IMG/VR virus record: IMGVR_UViG_3300037502_000285
Span: 1-22,069 of that record
DNA: 22,069 nucleotides
From: a virus
Direction: 5' to 3' (one strand)
The first letter of the stretch is position 1; each line of letters begins with the position of its first letter. This document shows positions 22,068-22,069 of this stretch, piece after piece. Made by a program: the position numbers and the translations under genes. The notes beneath the pieces were generated by a model. The model was not told the origin of the DNA, made no database searches, and saw only the letters and a program-made list of their open reading frames with translations.

Positions 22068-22069
22068 TT

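Noticed and set aside
1-22069. tRNA genes, integrase or attachment sites
   Set aside because: I saw no cloverleaf-like sequence, no integrase-like protein and no long direct repeats in the gaps; coding density leaves almost no room for them.

Overview
This window is the packaging, morphogenesis and fibre block of a tailed bacteriophage. All 27 genes I accept lie on the minus strand and are packed end to end. Many neighbours share ATGA, GTGA, TAATG or TAAATG stop-start junctions, which points to one or a few long co-transcribed operons read from high to low coordinates. I see no RNA gene, integrase, CRISPR array, insertion sequence or plus-strand gene. No gene-free stretch reaches 300 bases; the two real gaps are 4817-4995 and 17038-17127, and both hold regulatory-looking structure.

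The virion looks short-tailed (podovirus-like). There is a head-tail adaptor and a large gp10/nozzle-like protein, but no tape-measure gene, tail tube, sheath or baseplate. The fibre domain types (polyglycine, TGGTLTGIT repeats, RKNYAGIGYTYD protein) are the kind I associate with phages of freshwater and marine bacteria. The host cannot be named from the sequence.

Reading in transcription order: (1) 22067-19747, a SAM-dependent methyltransferase-like gene translationally coupled to the large terminase. (2) 19744-17128, two small unknowns (one HTH-like, one with a Cys/His cluster), the portal, and a 59-residue gene that overlaps the portal end. (3) 17130-17065, a terminator-like hairpin with a T8 run followed at once by a TTGACA-type promoter, which separates the packaging genes from the capsid genes. 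(4) 17037-14832, a Pro-rich protein, a 61-residue basic protein, a scaffold-like coiled-coil protein and the major capsid protein. (5) 14818-11319, two beta-rich Ser/Thr/Ala proteins, one unknown, the head-tail adaptor and the nozzle protein. (6) 11318-5522, three fibre-type proteins (348, 834 and 440 residues) with three small conserved proteins between the second and third. (7) 5522-4996, a holin-like one-membrane-span protein and a 113-residue protein built from three His-containing repeats. (8) 4995-4817, a structured intergenic region. (9) 4816-1, a coupled run of four proteins that look like internal virion/ejection proteins; the last runs off the left edge.

The genes together cover DNA packaging (terminase, portal), capsid building (scaffold, capsid), neck and tail closure, host recognition and probably DNA ejection. 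Replication genes, an endolysin and an RNA polymerase are not in this window. The best leads are the codon-scrambled protein repeats in two adjacent fibre genes, the structured RNA region at 4902-4982, the terminator-promoter switch at 17065-17130 and the triple-repeat 113-residue protein.
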